NCBI GenBank assembly: GCA_022360015.1
Contig: JAKSDQ010000061.1
Span: 20,891 to 84,890 of the forward strand
Direction of reading: 5' to 3'
DNA from: Cytophagales bacterium
GTDB lineage: Bacteria; Bacteroidota; Bacteroidia; Cytophagales; Cyclobacteriaceae
DNA: 64,000 nt
Positions within the stretch are counted from its first letter, which is position 1; every line of letters starts with the position of its first letter. The translations under genes were made by a program, and so were the position numbers. This document shows positions 9,749 through 19,291 of the stretch, in pieces. Under the pieces are notes generated by a model. It ran no database searches and was not told the DNA's origin. It saw nothing but the letters and a program-made list of their open reading frames with translations.

Positions 9749-10600
9749 CTATGAAGGCAATTTCATAATGTATGCCAAAACAAGGTAGGGCGGACGGTTT
9801 TCATGGTGTTGATCGCCCAGGCCATCCGCGGCTCCGTTACCTACATTTCCCGAAAAATCACGGTTACCGTGAGTATGGGAAGACGACCCACTGTTGACAG
9901 ATCGCACATCCGTATGAGCAGTGCGCATCATCCTTATCCCATCTCCTCTTCTTTTGGTTCGTTTGTTCTTTTCATACGAATGCCTATGTGCTCCGCTGCT
10001 TCCTATTTGAATGGATGCCCCATTATTTTTCATGCTACGGGCAGCATGATGGTGTCTGGGTAATTCAGCTTTAGTGAGTCGATGGGTATTGCTTCCCCCT
10101 GTGTTGCCCAAGGTTCCATAGTTTTCTTGTTTGTTCTCAGCACTTACGGGTTTTTTAGCCTTGCCAGGGTCATAACCTACCACAAACCTCCCCCTTAAAT
10201 CAGGTGTGCCATTGTTGCCATTGCAAAGCGCCCATTGCTTCATTCGTTTATCTTCTTTCCCTTTACCGGTTTCATCGAACAGCTTTAAATCACCGCTCCA
10301 CATTAAGATTACCCCTGAGGGGATCAGCTCGTCAGGCATATTAATAATGTTGTTCCAATCTACCTTGCCTTTAAATGCTTCCGCTTTAATATTACCCGTT
10401 ACTTCCAGCTTTTCTTTGGGATTAGGGGTGCCTATACCCACGTACTTTTCCTGCCCGGATTCATCCTCGATAACCTTAACATAGATCTCGTCATCGACAA
10501 TGTTAAGATGGGAATCCATGATGTCGGCAAAATTTCGCGCAGTAGGTGTTTTACCTGATCCGAAATATTCTTTGAGTGTAACTCTTGATTTTCTAGCCAT
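9749..10600 (-). CDS. phage tail collar-domain fibre protein
   Basis: A 283-residue protein. Residues about 95-150 carry the phage Tail Collar signature, running from a GVILMWSG stretch to WALCNGNNGTPDLRGRFVVG. The N-terminal 70 residues include GIGTPNPKEKLEVTGNIKAE, the repeat type found in trimeric fibres. The C-terminal part is rich in His pairs (HHH, HRH, HTH, HH) and ends NRPPYLVLAYIMKLPS, as in microcystin-dependent (Mdp) and T4 gp12-like short fibres, where HxH motifs can bind a metal along the trimer axis. It probably forms a short receptor-binding or baseplate fibre. It is preceded by a 120-base gap, wider than the rest of the operon. Confidence 0.85.
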   Translation of the reverse strand: MARKSRVTLKEYFGSGKTPTARNFADIMDSHLNIVDDEIYVKVIEDESGQEKYVGIGTPNPKEKLEVTGNIKAEAFKGKVDWNNIINMPDELIPSGVILMWSGDLKLFDETGKGKEDKRMKQWALCNGNNGTPDLRGRFVVGYDPGKAKKPVSAENKQENYGTLGNTGGSNTHRLTKAELPRHHHAARSMKNNGASIQIGSSGAHRHSYEKNKRTKRRGDGIRMMRTAHTDVRSVNSGSSSHTHGNRDFSGNVGNGAADGLGDQHHENRPPYLVLAYIMKLPS

Positions 10601-10720
10601 GCTATTATGTTTAATTTATGTGAATACTGTTCCAAAAATCATATTGCTTGCCCTGTTTGTAGTAGTTTGTCTGTTTAAGCCCGGTCATCTGTTTCCATAA
10701 TCTCTTGCCGTACCCCATAT

Positions 10721-13700
10721 TTACTCGATGTGCATGAAGGTTTTTCCAATAATCATAGAACCGATGCCATCGCCACAAACCGTCGCTTGATCCGGCGCTA
10801 CTCTAATGTCATGTGATTGAGCCGATACAAGCACCGATACCGGTGTGGTAGTGGCAGCTTCTTCTACATTGAGCCTGAGGTTGCCTTGGGCATCGGCATG
10901 GTTCATGGCAAAATAAGTGACAAAGTCCACATAAGGTTGTTGTACAACAAAGTTCAACAGGGAGGATTTGTAGATGGTGCCTCCAAAAACAATGGCTTTG
11001 TCTTCTGCAAATGCCCAGGGCGAAAGATAGCGCTGGATGTCCTTATTGAGTTTTTGCTGATAATACCCGGAGTTGGCTTTCTCCCTGAACCTTACCAGGA
11101 AGCTTACCCGGATCTCTTCGAACACGGGATTCTTCACCGCGATGTCCACATAAGGCGGGCATAGCTCCTTAAGATAGCGCTTCACGCGGTCCAGCACGTC
11201 CAAACTGGTAGTGGGCTTGAAAGGGTGACGCCGGGTATGGCTGCGAATATCGGCGATGACCACCATCAGGATGCTACCCGGCGCATAGGCTGCTTCCAGG
11301 TTGCTGTGTTTAAAACATTTCGCCTCGTAGAGTTCGGGAAAGGCTTCTAATACCAACCGCTCATAATCCCACAAAGTAACCGCCCGTTCTTTGTGCCTTA
11401 ACCGTTCGCAAACCCTCAGGTAAAAGTGCTTGTCTTCCTCCCGTTGCTTGCCATCAAATGAAGGATAGGGTTGGTTGACAGATTTGACCTGCACATCGGC
11501 TTGAGTCATTCCTGTGATGCGATGGGCAGGCAGGCGATGGGCACGGGGGCCTGAAACATTACCGGTATTGGTAAAGACCAGCGTAGCTGCCTGGGTGCGA
11601 ATATCCAGTATCTCACAGGCTCCGTTCGCGTGGGCTAACGTTTTAGCTTGAATCCAGTATAAGGCAGGTGGAAAGATTCCAGTGGTTTCAGGCATTATGT
11701 CAGGTAGCCTCAAAGTCACCACTCCCGACCGGTTGAACCGGTTGGTCGAATCATTTAAAATCTCAGTATCTTTGAAAGGTACCCATTCATTACCATAAAG
11801 ATAAGACCATTCGATCTCTGGCAAAGGCACATTCGGGTAAGCGCTACCTTCAACAATTTGGAAAAGAATGCTCAACGCCTGAGGCACCTTCACATCTTTT
11901 AATCCGAGGTACAGCATGCCTTCTCCTTTGTACTGAGGCAGCAGGTAGAAACTGTTGCTGAAATACTTGTAGGGGGTCCATCCGAAAGGGTGGATATGCA
12001 GAATTTGGTCGATGGTCTCACTGGTGTATATCACGTGTTCCGATTCATACCCTAAACGGATGCCGGCAAGAGTCGGTGTATAAGGTTCATGGGGCAGTGT
12101 GGATAACTCGCCACCTTCTTGATTGTTTTTTGACATGGCGGCACTTTGTAACCTCGGGAATGTTTTGTGTCCAAAGTCGCTGCCATTCAAAACAAGTTTG
12201 ATGAACCCGTTTTGGGAAGTAATATTGAAGTCTTCTATTTTTTGCAGATCAATGTCCCTTTTTTGCTTCAGATGACTGGTTTCGATCGTGGCTGTTTTAT
12301 GATTAATTTCGTTTTTAACGGGTGAATGCGTGATGATGGTTTTTCTAGTCGTGGTGGCATCGGTGTTGAAGAGGCCAACGCCCTCCCCAATGGGGGTAAG
12401 TGGTTTCCAGATACCTTCATGCAACAGGTGGATGGCAGTGGTGAACTGCCCGTTGCCCTCCTCTGCCGCCGGAGAATCTTCTCTGAAGATTTCCGGATAT
12501 TGCCTGTAATGGGCATTCAAATCGGAGGCGGGCAGGTTATGCCAATCCAAATCTATGGACAGTTTTTCAAGTGGCTTTTGAAAGACCTCAGCGTTGCCGA
12601 TATAAAAGTTGGCGCCTTTAAAAGCCTCCCTTCCGAAAGGCGTGAAAGGTCGATTGGGCGCAAGGGCTGCCTGGTCGTTATGCAAGACCAGTTCTCTAAT
12701 GCCCTCCACCTTCAATTTCAGGCTTACGGATTTTAACCTGATCTGCTTTAGCACCGTGTACGGAAAATCCGGTTGATCCTGGTTTAGAATGAATTTTACC
12801 ATGGGCCATGGGCTGGAAAATTCCGCCTCCTCAAACACGCAGATGGCTGGCGCAGTAAGCGGAATCGTGCAACGAAAGCCAAGTTCGATATCCTGATTTC
12901 CCATGCCGCCATTGACCGCAACTTTATCGGGGTCAATGTCAGCCTCCAGCCAGCCATTTTCGGTGCTGAATGCCAGTTTAAAACTATCTGCCGACAATGA
13001 GAAATCTGTTAACAGGGCATCTTCACCGGTGTAATCGCCAATGATGGTAAAGTCAATAGTACGTACACCTTCTTTTAAGATCAGCATAGGCGATGAGATG
13101 GCCCAGCCAATTTCCACCGCAGGCAGACCGGGGTGGCCAAAAGGATTCCAGGGGGTCTTCTGTGTCAAATCTTCGCTGGCGTTATCACTCACGGTTTTCC
13201 CACTGAACCTTTTTACTACTTCGAGTTGCACAGTTTCGCTACGGTTAGTGTTCGATTTGCGAAAGCTCCCGGTATCACTTTGAAGGTAAAGTTGCTTGAG
13301 GGCTACCAATTTGGCCTGGTTAAAAACAGTATCGTGCAACAATTCATATTCCAGCGCCCGGCCTGTGGCATCCTGGCCCGCATAGAACCGCGTACCTTTC
13401 AGCAAATTGTGTTTTTCAATGTTTTTTGCCAATCCTAACACCACATGTACCTTGTCAGCTATTTCAGGTTCTTTATCAAACCGCAGCACTTTTTGGTAAA
13501 AGAAGTCAAGGTGCCGTTTGGTAAATGTATTAAGGTTGTCTATGCTCAATTGGAACAATTCCAAAAAAGCCAGAAACAAAGCGTAATGCGGCTGGTGTGC
13601 CTGACCTTTTCCCAATTCACCTGAAAAGAAATCTTTCCAGGTCTGATCTTCTGCTTTATTGTTAGGATCATCGAAGCGAATGCCTTGGGCTATCTTTCTC

Positions 13701-13834
13701 GCCAGGTCGAGGAAATCGGCTGGCTTGCGATCGTCGATTTTCACCAAACCAGGATCCAGGAAAGTCAATGGCCGGTTGTGCCGGTTGGTGCCGGTCCGGT
13801 TGATTGGCACCTGTTTGTTATAACCTGAACTCAT
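10721..13834 (-). CDS. baseplate J/gp47-type protein (Afp11-like)
   Basis: A 1037-residue protein of the baseplate J family. The C-terminal half (about 760-1000) has the typical gpJ content, for example YLRVCERLRHKERAVTLWDY and VKRYLKELCPPYVDIAVKNP, the module that lets wedge proteins dimerise under the sheath. The N-terminal half is longer than in phage gpJ and is typical of eCIS. The start overlaps the gp25 stop by four bases (ATGA), pointing to coupled translation of the two baseplate partners. No signal peptide is present, as expected for a cytoplasmic assembly. Confidence 0.9.
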   Translation of the reverse strand: MSSGYNKQVPINRTGTNRHNRPLTFLDPGLVKIDDRKPADFLDLARKIAQGIRFDDPNNKAEDQTWKDFFSGELGKGQAHQPHYALFLAFLELFQLSIDNLNTFTKRHLDFFYQKVLRFDKEPEIADKVHVVLGLAKNIEKHNLLKGTRFYAGQDATGRALEYELLHDTVFNQAKLVALKQLYLQSDTGSFRKSNTNRSETVQLEVVKRFSGKTVSDNASEDLTQKTPWNPFGHPGLPAVEIGWAISSPMLILKEGVRTIDFTIIGDYTGEDALLTDFSLSADSFKLAFSTENGWLEADIDPDKVAVNGGMGNQDIELGFRCTIPLTAPAICVFEEAEFSSPWPMVKFILNQDQPDFPYTVLKQIRLKSVSLKLKVEGIRELVLHNDQAALAPNRPFTPFGREAFKGANFYIGNAEVFQKPLEKLSIDLDWHNLPASDLNAHYRQYPEIFREDSPAAEEGNGQFTTAIHLLHEGIWKPLTPIGEGVGLFNTDATTTRKTIITHSPVKNEINHKTATIETSHLKQKRDIDLQKIEDFNITSQNGFIKLVLNGSDFGHKTFPRLQSAAMSKNNQEGGELSTLPHEPYTPTLAGIRLGYESEHVIYTSETIDQILHIHPFGWTPYKYFSNSFYLLPQYKGEGMLYLGLKDVKVPQALSILFQIVEGSAYPNVPLPEIEWSYLYGNEWVPFKDTEILNDSTNRFNRSGVVTLRLPDIMPETTGIFPPALYWIQAKTLAHANGACEILDIRTQAATLVFTNTGNVSGPRAHRLPAHRITGMTQADVQVKSVNQPYPSFDGKQREEDKHFYLRVCERLRHKERAVTLWDYERLVLEAFPELYEAKCFKHSNLEAAYAPGSILMVVIADIRSHTRRHPFKPTTSLDVLDRVKRYLKELCPPYVDIAVKNPVFEEIRVSFLVRFREKANSGYYQQKLNKDIQRYLSPWAFAEDKAIVFGGTIYKSSLLNFVVQQPYVDFVTYFAMNHADAQGNLRLNVEEAATTTPVSVLVSAQSHDIRVAPDQATVCGDGIGSMIIGKTFMHIE

Positions 13835-14259
13835 AGCGTAATGTTGGTTCCTTCATTAATGTAAAACGGATAAACATAGTTGTACCTGGTGTTTGTGGAC
13901 ACTACGGTGTACTCAAGGGATATTTCCATCAGGCCCTGCCCGGGTTTAGCCGTTATGAAAATATCATCGAGTTCGATGCGGGGTTCATGAAAGATGATCG
14001 CATCATTGATCAAATCTTTGATATAGGCTTCAGAGGCATTGAGTGCCTCAAAAGCAAAGTTACCCAAAGCGCATCCGAATCCGGGCTGCAAATAGCGCTC
14101 GCCAATATGGGTGTTTAATAAAATTTCCAAGCTTTTTTCAATGTCCTCTTCGTTACTGGTCATGACAACGCCCCTGATTTCCTTGTCAAATGTCGGGGGG
14201 AATGACCACCCCCTGCCTAAAAACGATTTATCTTTTTCCATTTTCAAATAATTTGCCAT
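13831..14259 (-). CDS. GPW/gp25 baseplate protein (Afp9-like)
   Basis: A 142-residue protein from the ATG at 14259; an upstream TTG at 14292 would add eleven residues but lies just after the spike stop and is less likely. It has the gp25 features: FLGRGWSFPPTF near the N-terminus, EEDIEKSLEILLNTHIGERY in the middle, GFGCALGNFAFE, and the terminal strands of the handshake domain. gp25 starts sheath polymerisation by joining the baseplate to the first sheath ring. The gene lies between the spike and gpJ genes, where a PAAR tip gene would often also be found; none is present. Confidence 0.92.
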   Translation of the reverse strand: MANYLKMEKDKSFLGRGWSFPPTFDKEIRGVVMTSNEEDIEKSLEILLNTHIGERYLQPGFGCALGNFAFEALNASEAYIKDLINDAIIFHEPRIELDDIFITAKPGQGLMEISLEYTVVSTNTRYNYVYPFYINEGTNITL

Positions 14260-14306
14260 GCCTGTTTCCCGGCAATAGCCGGGCTGATTCAAGCAGATTT
14301 ACATTT

Positions 14307-16073
14307 TTAATTGGGCGGTGGTATTATGGTTACCGAACCTCCCGTAAGCGCCACGGAGGCATTACCGTTCATCATGACGTTTGAGGCCTGACAATTGAAG
14401 TCGGCACCTGTAATCTGAACACTCGGAGCTTTAATGCTCAAACTACCCGCGCAATTGATATCCAGATTACCTGTGGCGTTGAGCTTCATACCTTCTTTGG
14501 CCATAATCAGTTGATTGTTGTTTTCATCTTTGATAATCACCTTGCCTTCCAGGTCATTAATAGCCATCGATTTGCCGCCGGGCGACTCGATATTCACACT
14601 TTTGCGCTGCTCGTCAAAGAGTATTTTCATCCCCGCCCTCGTGATAATGCCTTTTTGCTCATTTTGCCCATTGGCATCCGAAATAGGAGCCGTACGCTTG
14701 CTGCTATGTAACCCTCCAAGAATAATTGCCTGCCTCGGATCGCCCTGCAAGAAACCCAGTATCACCTCATCGCCTATTTCCGGCCGGAAGACCATACCTC
14801 GTTCACTACCCGCATATTCCACGGCCAGCCTTGCCCATATGCCCTCTTTTTCTCCATCGAGCACTGGCACCCGGACCTGAATTCTTTGCTCAGCCAAGGG
14901 ATCGCCGGTCAGTCCGGTTACCACACCGATATGCAACCCTTCAATGGGGGGGATTAACCGATAACCCTGGTTGGATGTGTTAGATGGTCTGATCTGGCTG
15001 ATCCACTCTTCTGACATACCGATCTGAATATCCGTTTCCCAATTACTTTGGTCGATGGTATGCCTGATGCCGGATACAAAGGCCTTTCCATCAAAGCGCT
15101 TACTGATTTTCTCCAGTTTAACCATATCACCCGGTTTGACCTGAAAGGTGCCCTGGTGCCTGATCCTTCCGCGAATTTTGGATAAATGGCTTTGAAGCAT
15201 CCGGGCGGTAGTTATCGCTTTAAGCTCGGCTGACGGGTAATTACCCGATAATCGCATGACCTCACCATGCTGCTTGCCAAGCGCAGCTAATTTCATGGAT
15301 GTGATGTTTCCACCTTCATCTTTTTCCCTTTTTTGATCCTCTCCTTTTTGATCTTCTCCCGGTTGCGCGGTTGCGGGGACCTGCGCCCGGGCCTCCACCA
15401 ACTGTTGCTCTCCCGGATCCCAAAAGGTGCCAGAGGACTGAGGAAGTTGATACCGGCTTTCCAGTACTGCTTCAAATTCAATCATATTGTGATCAGGCCG
15501 CAAGGTCAACTTTTCTTTTGCACGGGTATCCGGTGAGGCCACCACCAGTGTCCCATCATCCGTATAAAGGTATTTACCACTACACATGGCCCTGTTCAAG
15601 GCAAATTCCCAGTCACTCACCTGATATTGTACCAGCACTTTGTGTGCTAATTCGGTTTCTGAGGCCCGCACGCCCAGATCGTAATCTTTCGCCAATCGAC
15701 TAATCAGATCACTGTCGGTCTGATTGTAGAATATGGCATTTTTAGACTCCAGGGTCATTCGGTAGGCTGCATCCCGGCAATCTGCTATCAGCGATGGCGC
15801 ACCTCTTTGTAAGTTTTTCAGAACACATTTCACCACCAGCCCTTCAAAGATCACGCTATTCTGAACTCCATAGCCTGCTTCTATTTTGATTTTTGCCCCT
15901 GGAATAAAATCGTCGGTCTCACTGACTTTGGTATCGCTCAAAATGATCCGGGCCGCTGCAAGACGGTTGACGGCCTTGTCCACTTCTATGGAGTGGATGT
16001 TGTAATTAATCTCCTTATCATTACAAAAGACCGTAATAGTGGCCGACTTCGTATGGTCTAACGGTTTTGTCAT
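14307..16073 (-). CDS. VgrG-like spike protein (Afp8-like)
   Basis: A 588-residue hub-spike protein. The N-terminal 370 residues correspond to the gp27-like hub (phage late control gene D/VgrG), including YQVSDWEFALNRAMCSG. Residues about 380-465 form the gp5 OB-fold with GIWARLAVEYAGSERGM, FRPEIGDEVILGFLQGDPRQ and AIILGGLHSSKR. The tail is a regular beta-rich repeat that should make the trimeric needle, ending GGSVTIIPPPN with no attached effector domain. A charged Lys/Glu linker (about 235-255) interrupts the hub. It starts three bases after the LysM gene stop. The absence of a PAAR gene nearby means the needle tip is either bare or capped by a protein encoded elsewhere. Confidence 0.9.
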   Translation of the reverse strand: MTKPLDHTKSATITVFCNDKEINYNIHSIEVDKAVNRLAAARIILSDTKVSETDDFIPGAKIKIEAGYGVQNSVIFEGLVVKCVLKNLQRGAPSLIADCRDAAYRMTLESKNAIFYNQTDSDLISRLAKDYDLGVRASETELAHKVLVQYQVSDWEFALNRAMCSGKYLYTDDGTLVVASPDTRAKEKLTLRPDHNMIEFEAVLESRYQLPQSSGTFWDPGEQQLVEARAQVPATAQPGEDQKGEDQKREKDEGGNITSMKLAALGKQHGEVMRLSGNYPSAELKAITTARMLQSHLSKIRGRIRHQGTFQVKPGDMVKLEKISKRFDGKAFVSGIRHTIDQSNWETDIQIGMSEEWISQIRPSNTSNQGYRLIPPIEGLHIGVVTGLTGDPLAEQRIQVRVPVLDGEKEGIWARLAVEYAGSERGMVFRPEIGDEVILGFLQGDPRQAIILGGLHSSKRTAPISDANGQNEQKGIITRAGMKILFDEQRKSVNIESPGGKSMAINDLEGKVIIKDENNNQLIMAKEGMKLNATGNLDINCAGSLSIKAPSVQITGADFNCQASNVMMNGNASVALTGGSVTIIPPPN

Positions 16074-16076
16074 CGG

Positions 16077-16745
16077 TTATTCTATGGGTGGGAAAAGAAG
16101 TTTCATGCCAGGTTCCAGACCACGCAAACTATCCAGGTCGTTGGTCCGGGCCACCAGAATTAAAGGTTGTATGGACTCATAAATCCGATAGGTCATGCTT
16201 ACCAGGTTTTCCCCTTCCCCGATTACCCGCTGGTGGGTCAGGTCGGGTGAAGAAGTTTTGTCCCTGGCTGCCCGGAATTTGTCAGAGATGTTTTCCAGAA
16301 ATGTCGCCTTAATCGTAGCACGAAGTGGTGAACCATCAGGCCTGAACATCGCATAGTTGATGTCGACCTTTTGAACCACACATTTGAACAACTCGGTCCC
16401 CCAACTCAATTTCAGCCACTTGGGTTGGTGCACTTCTCCTTCATATTTGTATACTGTTTCAATAAACATGGAAATTTCCTTGTCCACAGCTACCTTTTCC
16501 CCCAAAGCTCCCGACCCATCGATCATAAATTCAAAGCTGAGTGCCTGGGGTTTCATACCGGCAAAATCGAGTTTGTGGCCCGATTTACCCCTGCCCTTTC
16601 TGGGCGATGACATTACTTCATAAGACTTGGAAAAAGTTTCAGGGTTAAAAGTAATCACAAATTCATTTTTCTTTTCCCTGAACTCCTGATCCATGAAAGC
16701 TTCAATTCTTAGCTTTTCCAGCCTCCCCAGGTTAGTGCCAATCAT
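16077..16745 (-). CDS. LysM-ended CIS tube/baseplate protein (Afp7-like)
   Basis: About 222 residues from the ATG at 16745, which forms a TAATG junction with the small gene upstream; the ATG at 16751 is an alternative. The N-terminal 150 residues match the CIS_tube family, for example KNEFVITFNPETFSKSYEV and a long beta region. The last 50 residues look like a LysM module: VIGEGENLVSMTYRIYES and then LRGLEPGMKLLFPP. In phages and eCIS this protein (T4 gp53/gp54-like, Afp7) joins the tube to the spike hub. LysM here holds the baseplate together and is not for peptidoglycan hydrolysis. Confidence 0.9.
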   Translation of the reverse strand: MIGTNLGRLEKLRIEAFMDQEFREKKNEFVITFNPETFSKSYEVMSSPRKGRGKSGHKLDFAGMKPQALSFEFMIDGSGALGEKVAVDKEISMFIETVYKYEGEVHQPKWLKLSWGTELFKCVVQKVDINYAMFRPDGSPLRATIKATFLENISDKFRAARDKTSSPDLTHQRVIGEGENLVSMTYRIYESIQPLILVARTNDLDSLRGLEPGMKLLFPPIE

Positions 16746-16891
16746 TACCATTCATTTTTTTGTCTCAAAACCTCCAGTACCTTCGCGATACATTCTTCAA
16801 CGATTTGGTCGATTTCTTCCTGTGAAACCACCTGCTCATGGTGGTCCATGATATGGGTTTGGATGACCATTTCTTTGATTTCTACCGACAT
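16745..16891 (-). CDS. DUF5908 family small eCIS protein
   Basis: A 48-residue gene, easy to miss. It opens with MSVEIKEMVIQTHIM, which matches the DUF5908 family, a conserved short protein encoded between the tube and LysM genes of many eCIS clusters. It is acidic and helical, ending LRQKNEW. It starts two bases after the stop of the second tube gene and its TAA overlaps the next ATG (TAATG), so it is very likely translated in the operon. Its function is not known; a chaperone or structural adaptor role would fit its size and place. Confidence 0.85.
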   Translation of the reverse strand: MSVEIKEMVIQTHIMDHHEQVVSQEEIDQIVEECIAKVLEVLRQKNEW

Positions 16892-16893
16892 GT

Positions 16894-17358
16894 TTATAAT
16901 CTGTATACTGTAAAATATTTGTAGGCCAGTTCGATCGTTTCAATAGCCAGTTCGCTTTTCTCTGCATTAAAGCCAGCCGTATTCCATTTGACAGGATAGG
17001 CATCGGTGATGCTCCAGGTGATCGTTGGAATATGTTTGCCATTCAGCAGGCTGATCATGATAAATGCCGGATCAAAATCATAATTTTCAATAGCATTTGT
17101 GCACCACCTGATCAAAAAAGAACCCGTCACCAACCCCCGCTTCAGCACCAGATTTGAATAATTAGGCAACTGAGGCAATTGATGTTTATACCTGTTTTCC
17201 CCACCTTCGACAAATTCCTTCGTAGCAATATCCACATTTAAGCCTGAGACCTCCTGAAAATGGAGATCCGGAAAGGGAATACCCTTCACCACGATAACCA
17301 CCGAGAAATGAAATCCCGTAGGTAACAAAAACAGGTTGGGCAGGTTCAGATCAGACAT
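16894..17358 (-). CDS. phage tail tube protein, second copy (Afp5-like)
   Basis: A 154-residue tube protein from the ATG at 17358, which overlaps the stop of the first tube gene by eight bases. It shows the T4-like tube family pattern: FHFSVVIVVKGIPFPDLHFQ, EVSGLN, LVLKRGL, ITWSITDAYPVKW and a final AIETIELAYKYF strand. It is a diverged paralogue of the gene before it. In AFP and PVC the special tube proteins sit at the baseplate end as the first ring on the spike, while the main copy polymerises; this one is probably the adaptor ring because it is nearer the LysM and spike genes. Confidence 0.9.
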   Translation of the reverse strand: MSDLNLPNLFLLPTGFHFSVVIVVKGIPFPDLHFQEVSGLNVDIATKEFVEGGENRYKHQLPQLPNYSNLVLKRGLVTGSFLIRWCTNAIENYDFDPAFIMISLLNGKHIPTITWSITDAYPVKWNTAGFNAEKSELAIETIELAYKYFTVYRL

Positions 17359-17782
17359 GTTGGATGGTGATTCCTTCGTGAGCAAGTTCAATGGTTTCTA
17401 TGGCCACCTCATTGCCATCAGCTTTCAAATCTCCCGGATCCACTTTCAGCGGCCAGGCATTTTTCACACTCCAGGTTACCATGGCCTGATGCTTGCCATT
17501 GAGCAGGCTGATGGTAATGTCTCTCCGTTCTATATCATTGAGCTCAGCGGCGTTCCACCATTCAAAAAATTCGTTATCATCCTTGAAGGTGCCTCTTTTC
17601 AGGGTAATGTTGCCATATTTTTTCATTCCAGGCATTTTCACTTTTGTATACTCGGTGCTGGCCCCGTGCCGGTATTCGATCATTTCCTGCTCTACGGCCA
17701 GGCCGGATACCTCTGTGAAGCCTATATTTTTTCCACCCCATGCTACCATAAAGTGAAACTTGGTTATTGGATATTCTGCCAT
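17351..17782 (-). CDS. phage tail tube protein, first copy (Afp1-like)
   Basis: A 143-residue inner tube protein with the usual family blocks: FHFMVAWGGKNIGFTEVSGL, ITLKRGTF, VTWSVKNAWPLKV and AIETIELAHEGI at the C-terminus. It should polymerise as hexamers to form the lumen in which cargo is carried. It follows the sheath gene by 30 bases and overlaps the second tube gene. Having one sheath and two tube genes is a compact arrangement compared with AFP and PVC, which have several sheath genes. Confidence 0.92.
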   Translation of the reverse strand: MAEYPITKFHFMVAWGGKNIGFTEVSGLAVEQEMIEYRHGASTEYTKVKMPGMKKYGNITLKRGTFKDDNEFFEWWNAAELNDIERRDITISLLNGKHQAMVTWSVKNAWPLKVDPGDLKADGNEVAIETIELAHEGITIQHV

Positions 17783-17812
17783 TTTGTTATCTTATTTATT
17801 GATGAATTGGTT

Positions 17813-19282
17813 TTAAGCCTCTTGTAACTTGTGGGAAAACTTGAGAATGACAAACTCGGCAGGCCGGGAAGTAGCTAAGCCGATCTCTACATTCATCCTT
17901 CCTTCAAGAATGTCTTGGCTTGTCATAGTGGTACCCAAACCGACGCTAACATAAAATGCCTGCTGTGTATTAGCGCCTACCAGGGCACCCTGTCTCCACA
18001 GACCCGTTAAATAGTTCTCAATCATCGCCCTCACCCTAACCCATGTGTTGGGCTGGTTGGGTTCGAACACTACCCAGCTAATGGATTTTTTGACGGAGTC
18101 TTCTACCATGTTATAGAACCTGCGCACGTTGATATACCGCCATTCATTGTCGTTACCTGCCAGGGTACGGGCGCCCCAAACCAAGGTGCCTTTGCCAAAA
18201 AACGAACGGATAGCATTCACAGATTTTCCTGTGTCAGGATCTACATTCATGCTTTCCTGCATGTCGCTGGTAACTTTTACCGTCGGGCCGTTCACAGCAT
18301 TCAAGCTAGTATTTGCCGGTGCCTTCCAAACGCCCCTTTCGCGGTCTACTGTTGCATAAACGCCGGCGATGGCGCTGCTTGGAGGGAGCGTTACTTTGAG
18401 CTGATCTATTTCTTCCCGAATATTTTTGAGGAAAGCACTGGTGAGCGCCCGGGCCGGTGTCATCTTAGCTTCATCATGCTCTTTCGTTTTGGAGGAAGTT
18501 CTGCCGGTGGTTTCCTTGGGTTTGTTCTTCTTCAATAATTCTTCTAAAGTGCCTGTCAACACTTTATCGGCGTCTTTAGGTGCCTCAAACCTGATTTTGC
18601 TGTTCGTGTGGTGGTAGTTCAGGTTGGTTTTGATCCAGGGATAATAAGCGGCGCCATATTTCAGGTTCCTTACACCTATTCCGTTTCTTAATTCCTCAAT
18701 GGCTTCCATTTTGTCATTGATAGTATCTAAAACAGCAAACCGGTCTTGCAATTTGTTGCATTGCTCCAAGGCTTTTTTGTATAATTCATAGATATCTGCC
18801 TCTTTGTTCAGATAAACAGCTTCGGGCAACACAATCAAAGTGGGCTCATCTTCAGCCTCCAGCGCATCCAGGCCTTTCATCAGGTCATCTTTTTTTACCT
18901 CATTCCCGGAATTGTAGATACCTACGGATAGGATATGACAAGCACCTCCACCATTGGCATAAAACATCTTCAGCGCGTAATAAAGTTTAAACGGACTCAT
19001 TTTTTCAATTTTAGCCCCGGTAACCGCATGCTCCTTGTCTACTGTGATCAAAATATCTTCTGCAGGTGGCCCGCCGAATACTGTTTCAAAATCCAGTAAG
19101 GAATTAATCCTTACGGATTTTACAGGTTGACCGGGATCGGCTTCCGGTTCTGATGCGTGGGTCGGTGTTTTTTCAGTATATCCGATAAACGCCGGAATTG
19201 CCGTTGCTACCTGTGCTACAGAAGCAGGTAGTTTCTGGATTTCCTGGACATAAACACCTGGTGAATTGAATGTTACTGCCAT
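17813..19282 (-). CDS. contractile sheath protein
   Basis: A 489-residue phage tail sheath protein. The N-terminus reads FNSPGVYVQEIQKLP and PAFIGYTE, diagnostic of the sheath family. The C-terminal domain has TLVWGARTLAGNDNEWRYIN, VFEPNQPNTWVRVRAMIENY and the final RPAEFVILKFSHKL strand that laces sheath rings together. A charged insertion around residues 240-275 may be surface exposed. It is the only sheath gene in the window, placed upstream of both tube genes. Confidence 0.95.
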   Translation of the reverse strand: MAVTFNSPGVYVQEIQKLPASVAQVATAIPAFIGYTEKTPTHASEPEADPGQPVKSVRINSLLDFETVFGGPPAEDILITVDKEHAVTGAKIEKMSPFKLYYALKMFYANGGGACHILSVGIYNSGNEVKKDDLMKGLDALEAEDEPTLIVLPEAVYLNKEADIYELYKKALEQCNKLQDRFAVLDTINDKMEAIEELRNGIGVRNLKYGAAYYPWIKTNLNYHHTNSKIRFEAPKDADKVLTGTLEELLKKNKPKETTGRTSSKTKEHDEAKMTPARALTSAFLKNIREEIDQLKVTLPPSSAIAGVYATVDRERGVWKAPANTSLNAVNGPTVKVTSDMQESMNVDPDTGKSVNAIRSFFGKGTLVWGARTLAGNDNEWRYINVRRFYNMVEDSVKKSISWVVFEPNQPNTWVRVRAMIENYLTGLWRQGALVGANTQQAFYVSVGLGTTMTSQDILEGRMNVEIGLATSRPAEFVILKFSHKLQEA

Positions 19283-19291
19283 AATTATAGT

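Noticed and set aside
12326..12736. 136-residue plus-strand frame
   Set aside because: Lies wholly inside the gpJ gene on the other strand and has no recognisable domain.
17336..17827. 163-residue plus-strand frame
   Set aside because: Antisense to the well-supported tube gene; no family.
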